The notes beneath the pieces were generated by a model. The model was not told the DNA's origin. It worked only from the letters and a program-made list of their open reading frames with translations, and did not search any database. Positions 18,514 to 20,722 of a stretch of DNA of 20,722 bases are shown here, in pieces; positions within the stretch are counted from its first letter, which is position 1, and every line of letters begins with the position of its first letter. Source of the DNA: Priapulus caudatus (lineage: Eukaryota > Priapulida > Priapulimorpha > Priapulimorphida > Priapulidae); NCBI RefSeq assembly GCF_000485595.1, contig NW_014577854.1, positions 144,626 through 165,347 on the forward strand. Reading direction: 5' to 3'. The translations under genes and the position numbers were made by a program.

Positions 18514-18756
18514 ATGGCAGTCTTATCAAACAACCCAGAATCGCTTCTCCAGCTGCACAGGACTATTCATCGTCTCCTATGCAACATGATGCGGACGCTT
18601 GGCCCCAGGGAATCGTTTGTTACAGCGGTGCCGGCAGGTGACATCTATCGACTGAACTCCGTCATTCGGACAAAGAGGAGCCGAGCAGTCCTAACGACCG
18701 ACACATTCCCGCTGCTGCCAGACACGAGGATGAGGCAAGAGATGAGATTAGCGTGA
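18514..18756 (+). CDS. Antisense open frame, possible exon (uncertain)
   Basis: A plus-strand frame of 81 codons from ATG 18514 to TGA, in an ordinary-complexity island inside the first intron seen. It reads SNNPESLLQLHRTIHRLLCN, later VPAGDIYRLNSVIRT and TTDTFPLLPD. A weak acceptor (tgtgatggcag) would open an exon at 18521 in phase 1, compatible with the MPK|G first exon at 16671. No domain is recognised and no repeat explains it. It could equally be chance. Confidence 0.22.
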   Translation: MAVLSNNPESLLQLHRTIHRLLCNMMRTLGPRESFVTAVPAGDIYRLNSVIRTKRSRAVLTTDTFPLLPDTRMRQEMRLA

Positions 18757-18969
18757 AAATTCTATCACCGTCGTTTCTCGTTATTGTATCGCCCCGAACG
18801 AAAGTCGTGGGATACTATGATTGTTTTATATTATTTTTCTTTTCGTTATTAGTGATTTATTCAATATATGGAAGAATATTTTGAATGATGGATTCAACGT
18901 TTAATTAAAATAATAGTTAACCTGAGAGAGTTATGAAAAAGTTTTTCAAGACGTCCATTCGTTCATGTA

Positions 18970-19140
18970 GATTCGTGTATGTGTGTGCGTGTGCGTTGTG
19001 CGGTGTGCGTGGTGGCCGGTGTGCGGTGCGTGTATGTCCTGCGCGCGTGTTGTGTGTGTGTGTGGTGTGTGTGGTGTGTGTTGTGTTGCGTGTTTGTGCG
19101 TGTGTGTGTGGTGGAACAGAGAGAGAGAGAGTGCGCGCGT
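18970..19140. repeat. GT-rich microsatellite
   Basis: gtgtgtgtgg, gcgtgtgt and a short (ga)n. The overlapping frames on both strands are not genes. Confidence 0.85.
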
Positions 19141-19275
19141 GAGCGGGTACGTGTGTGGGTCTTGCGTGTTGTCCGGGCGTCGTGTCCCGGTACGTGCGTG
19201 CGTAAGCCATGTGTGACGTGGTGACAGCACTAGCAGCTACTAAGGTAGTAGGTGAACTAGCATAGGTAAACTTAC

Positions 19276-19343
19276 CTAAAACTCCTATGTTCTGTTCTAT
19301 GATAGAGTGATTGGGGATAGGCTTCTGGTAAGATGTTCCCCAT
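19276..19343 (-). CDS. Candidate internal exon of the EGF membrane gene (68 nt)
   Basis: The splice signals are strong. The acceptor has a pyrimidine tract ending ttttcacctacag, and the donor reads TTTTAG followed by gtaagttt. Length 68 nt allows phase 2 in and phase 1 out, and the out phase fits the next exon at 18136. In that frame it reads WGTSYQKPIPNHSIIEQNIG then VL, with an NHS glycosylation sequon and no cysteines, so it would be a linker before the EGF exon. A second open frame beginning MGNILPEAYP (phase 0 to 2) would not fit the next exon. A third frame has a stop. Membership in the gene is inferred from phase and strand; no domain confirms it. Confidence 0.55.
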
Positions 19344-19424
19344 CTGTAGGTGAAAAACAAAATATATCTATGAGAGAGCCTATATAAATACCGGACATTT
19401 ATCGATAATATATTATATCTAAGT

Positions 19425-19448
19425 GATATATATATATATATATATATG
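19425..19448. repeat. (AT)n microsatellite
   Basis: Short pure at-run above the candidate 68-nt exon. Confidence 0.85.
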
Positions 19449-19454
19449 ACAACG

Positions 19455-20030
19455 TGGACGCACGCACACACACAACAAACAGGCACGCAGCACGGGAACA
19501 CGCGTGTGCGACGCACGCAAAGCCTCACGCACAGCACACACGGCGCACACAACGCACCCGGCGGCCGAGGCTCGTGGGCTGGCACGCTCGGCTCGCAACA
19601 CACGCACTCACACAGCAGGCACGCAGCACCCGCTCATGTGTTCACGCACGCAAAACAACACGCACACACATCACACCCGTGCCAGCGCACGCAACAAAGG
19701 ACCGCGCGCAACATTGCGAGCGACCGCACGCCACTCACGACAAAACAGGCACGCCACACGACGCGCTTGTGGCGCACGCCCGGCAAGCACACGCACACGC
19801 ATACACACGCACCTCGTGCCACGCACGCAACAACGCAACACTCGCACGCACGCACTCTCACAAAACAAGCACGCACGGCATGGCACGCAACGCACGTGAC
19901 ACACCCCCCGTGCACGTAGCACACAGCACTCGCAGCGCGCGCCCACAACACCCACACTCACACCGCGCGGCAACACCTGCGCACGCGCACACACACTCGC
20001 ACACACACAGGGTCGCGCTGGCACTCCACC
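19455..20030. repeat. Degenerate CACG/GCAACA-rich tract, ~575 bp
   Basis: Repeats of cacgca, cgcacac and gcacgcaacac type without a steady period. Seven overlapping frames of 62-195 codons, rich in His/Thr/Ala or Cys/Val/Arg, come from it and have no domain signature. Confidence 0.8.
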
Positions 20031-20040
20031 GCTGCGAATG

Positions 20041-20215
20041 AACTCGTGGCGGTGTCGTCGTACGCCTCCCGTCGGCTGCCTGTTTCAGATCGGTCGCTGA
20101 CTGTTGGTTAGTCACCGGTCACCGTGCCACGCAGTCCACGTTACATGCTCACGGCAAAAAACACCCACGCCAGGCTCACACCGAGCCCCTCAAGACACAA
20201 CGGGTGAAAGCATCA
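20041..20215. other. Unassigned, ordinary-complexity sequence
   Basis: Checked on the minus strand for an exon preceding 19343. An acceptor-like ctaaccaacag is present, with an open frame below it, but no donor or motif. Nothing is called. Confidence 0.4.
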
Positions 20216-20219
20216 TAAA

Positions 20220-20420
20220 GGTGCAATACTCCAAACACGGGTCAGAGGTGAAACGGGTCAAAATGTCACCCAGGTTTTAGAGGTCAAACACGGGTCCCAA
20301 GGGTGAAAACGGGGTCAAATGTTAAACAGGTGTTAGAGGTCAACACGTCAGATGTCAAGCAAGGCGTCAGAGGGTCAAGACACCGGGGTCAGAATGTCAA
20401 GCACCCGAGTCATGAGCGAA
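20220..20420. repeat. Degenerate ~17-bp minisatellite (gggtcaaa type)
   Basis: Copies of gggtcaaa/gggtcaga with cacggg and tgtcaag spacers. Two 61-62 codon frames are its products. Confidence 0.7.
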
Positions 20421-20527
20421 ACACGGGAAACCCACTCATCGCATCTGACTCGTTTGATCTCGAGTGTAAGCATGAAATTAATACACAATAAAGTAATTAA
20501 GTGTATATTAATTATTATTGTTATCGA

Positions 20528-20707
20528 CAAGAGCTAATAAATACCTTATAAGGTACCTTATAAATACCTTATTTAGGTACCTTATAAATACCCTTATAAT
20601 ACCTTATTTAGGTACCTTATAAATACCTTATAAATACCTTATAAATACCTTATAAATACCTTATAACGTACCTTATAAATACCTTATAAGGTATTTATTA
20701 GCTCTTG
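20528..20707. mobile_element. Hairpin element built of 11-bp repeats (180 bp)
   Basis: A 27-bp perfect inverted repeat closes both ends, 20528-20554 and 20681-20707 (begins caagagctaataaatacc). The interior is almost wholly ccttataaata tandem units with palindromic ccttataagg. The flanks share tatcga (20522-20527, allowing one base, and 20709-20714), a possible 6-bp target duplication. Confidence 0.82.
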
Positions 20708-20722
20708 ATATCGAATTACCCC

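Larger units (their letters stand above)
12504..19343 (-). other. Gene span: EGF-domain single-pass membrane protein (3' part of gene)
   Basis: Six minus-strand exons can be joined in one frame: 19343-19276, 18136-17984, 17328-17188, 17021-16934, 13427-13256 and 12584-12504. All introns are GT-AG. Junction phases agree throughout, and split codons give sensible residues: the D of DVNEC is formed across the EGF/cbEGF junction, a Y enters the juxtamembrane segment, and an R follows the membrane span. The predicted 233-residue C-terminal part reads EGF, calcium-binding EGF, about 25 hydrophobic residues, then a roughly 85-residue tail rich in tyrosine. Introns are 1139, 655, 166, 3506 and 671 bp. 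No ATG or signal peptide exon was identified, so the N-terminus is probably upstream, beyond 19343 or outside the window. The architecture fits a type I cell-surface receptor or adhesion protein. I cannot assign an orthologue. Possible minus-strand AATAAA hexamers lie at 11839-11844 and 11675-11680, but they are far from the stop. Confidence 0.82.

Noticed and set aside
18917-19603. 228-codon minus-strand frame taken as a whole
   Set aside because: It is a chance run through two repeats. Only the 68-nt part at 19276-19343, with clean splice sites, looks exonic.
19446-20041. Frames up to 195 codons, His/Thr/Ala-rich
   Set aside because: Degenerate CACG repeat, open in many frames, with no domain or splice signals.
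20703-20716. Cloning-vector match (cttgatatcgaatt, as in common polylinkers)
   Set aside because: The first half belongs to the element's own inverted repeat, and the following bases (acccc) differ from the polylinker.

Overview
This window looks like a piece of a metazoan nuclear genome, most likely a marine invertebrate (inference). It has spliced exons with GT-AG introns, class 1-1 EGF exons, TTAGGG-type telomere-like tracts, many (CA)n, (CT)n and (AT)n microsatellites, and several small terminal-inverted-repeat (TIR) elements. Nothing bacterial or viral was seen. Most open frames of 60-230 codons here are translations of microsatellites and are not genes.

The one gene that can be supported well is split and lies on the minus strand, from about 19343 down to 12504. 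Its exons mostly lack ATG codons, so it is visible only from splice signals and reading phase. In transcription order the exons are: a 68-nt exon (19343-19276, less certain), an EGF exon (18136-17984), a calcium-binding EGF exon (17328-17188), a transmembrane exon (17021-16934), a tyrosine-rich cytoplasmic exon (13427-13256) and a terminal exon carrying a YDNPAY (NPxY-type) signal and the stop codon (12584-12504). Every junction keeps the frame (phases 2-1, 1-1, 1-1, 1-2, 2-0, 0-stop). The product is the C-terminal 233 or so residues of a single-pass type I surface protein: EGF, cbEGF, membrane span, signalling or endocytic tail. The N-terminus lies beyond the window or was not recognised.

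Layout: 1-640 is a 32-bp minisatellite. 658-1409 holds three inverted-repeat elements, the last a hAT-like MITE with a target-site duplication. 1410-2421 is mostly unassigned, with a telomere-like tract. 2422-8256 is a large imperfect inverted repeat with arms of about 2.1 and 2.4 kb around a 1.3-kb centre that contains about 580 bp of almost pure T. The right arm alone carries a 203-bp TIR element with a TTAGGG-like core. 8837-9135 is a second copy of the hAT-like MITE with a clean 8-bp duplication. 9140-12500 is repeats and unassigned sequence. 12504-19343 is the EGF membrane-protein gene, whose introns are packed with minisatellites and MITEs. 19440-20722 is a CACG-rich tract, a degenerate minisatellite and a terminal hairpin element.

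The most informative observations are the phase-consistent hidden gene, a 44-bp intronic minisatellite that copies the gene's own 5' splice site, and the large inverted repeat with an insertion in only one arm.
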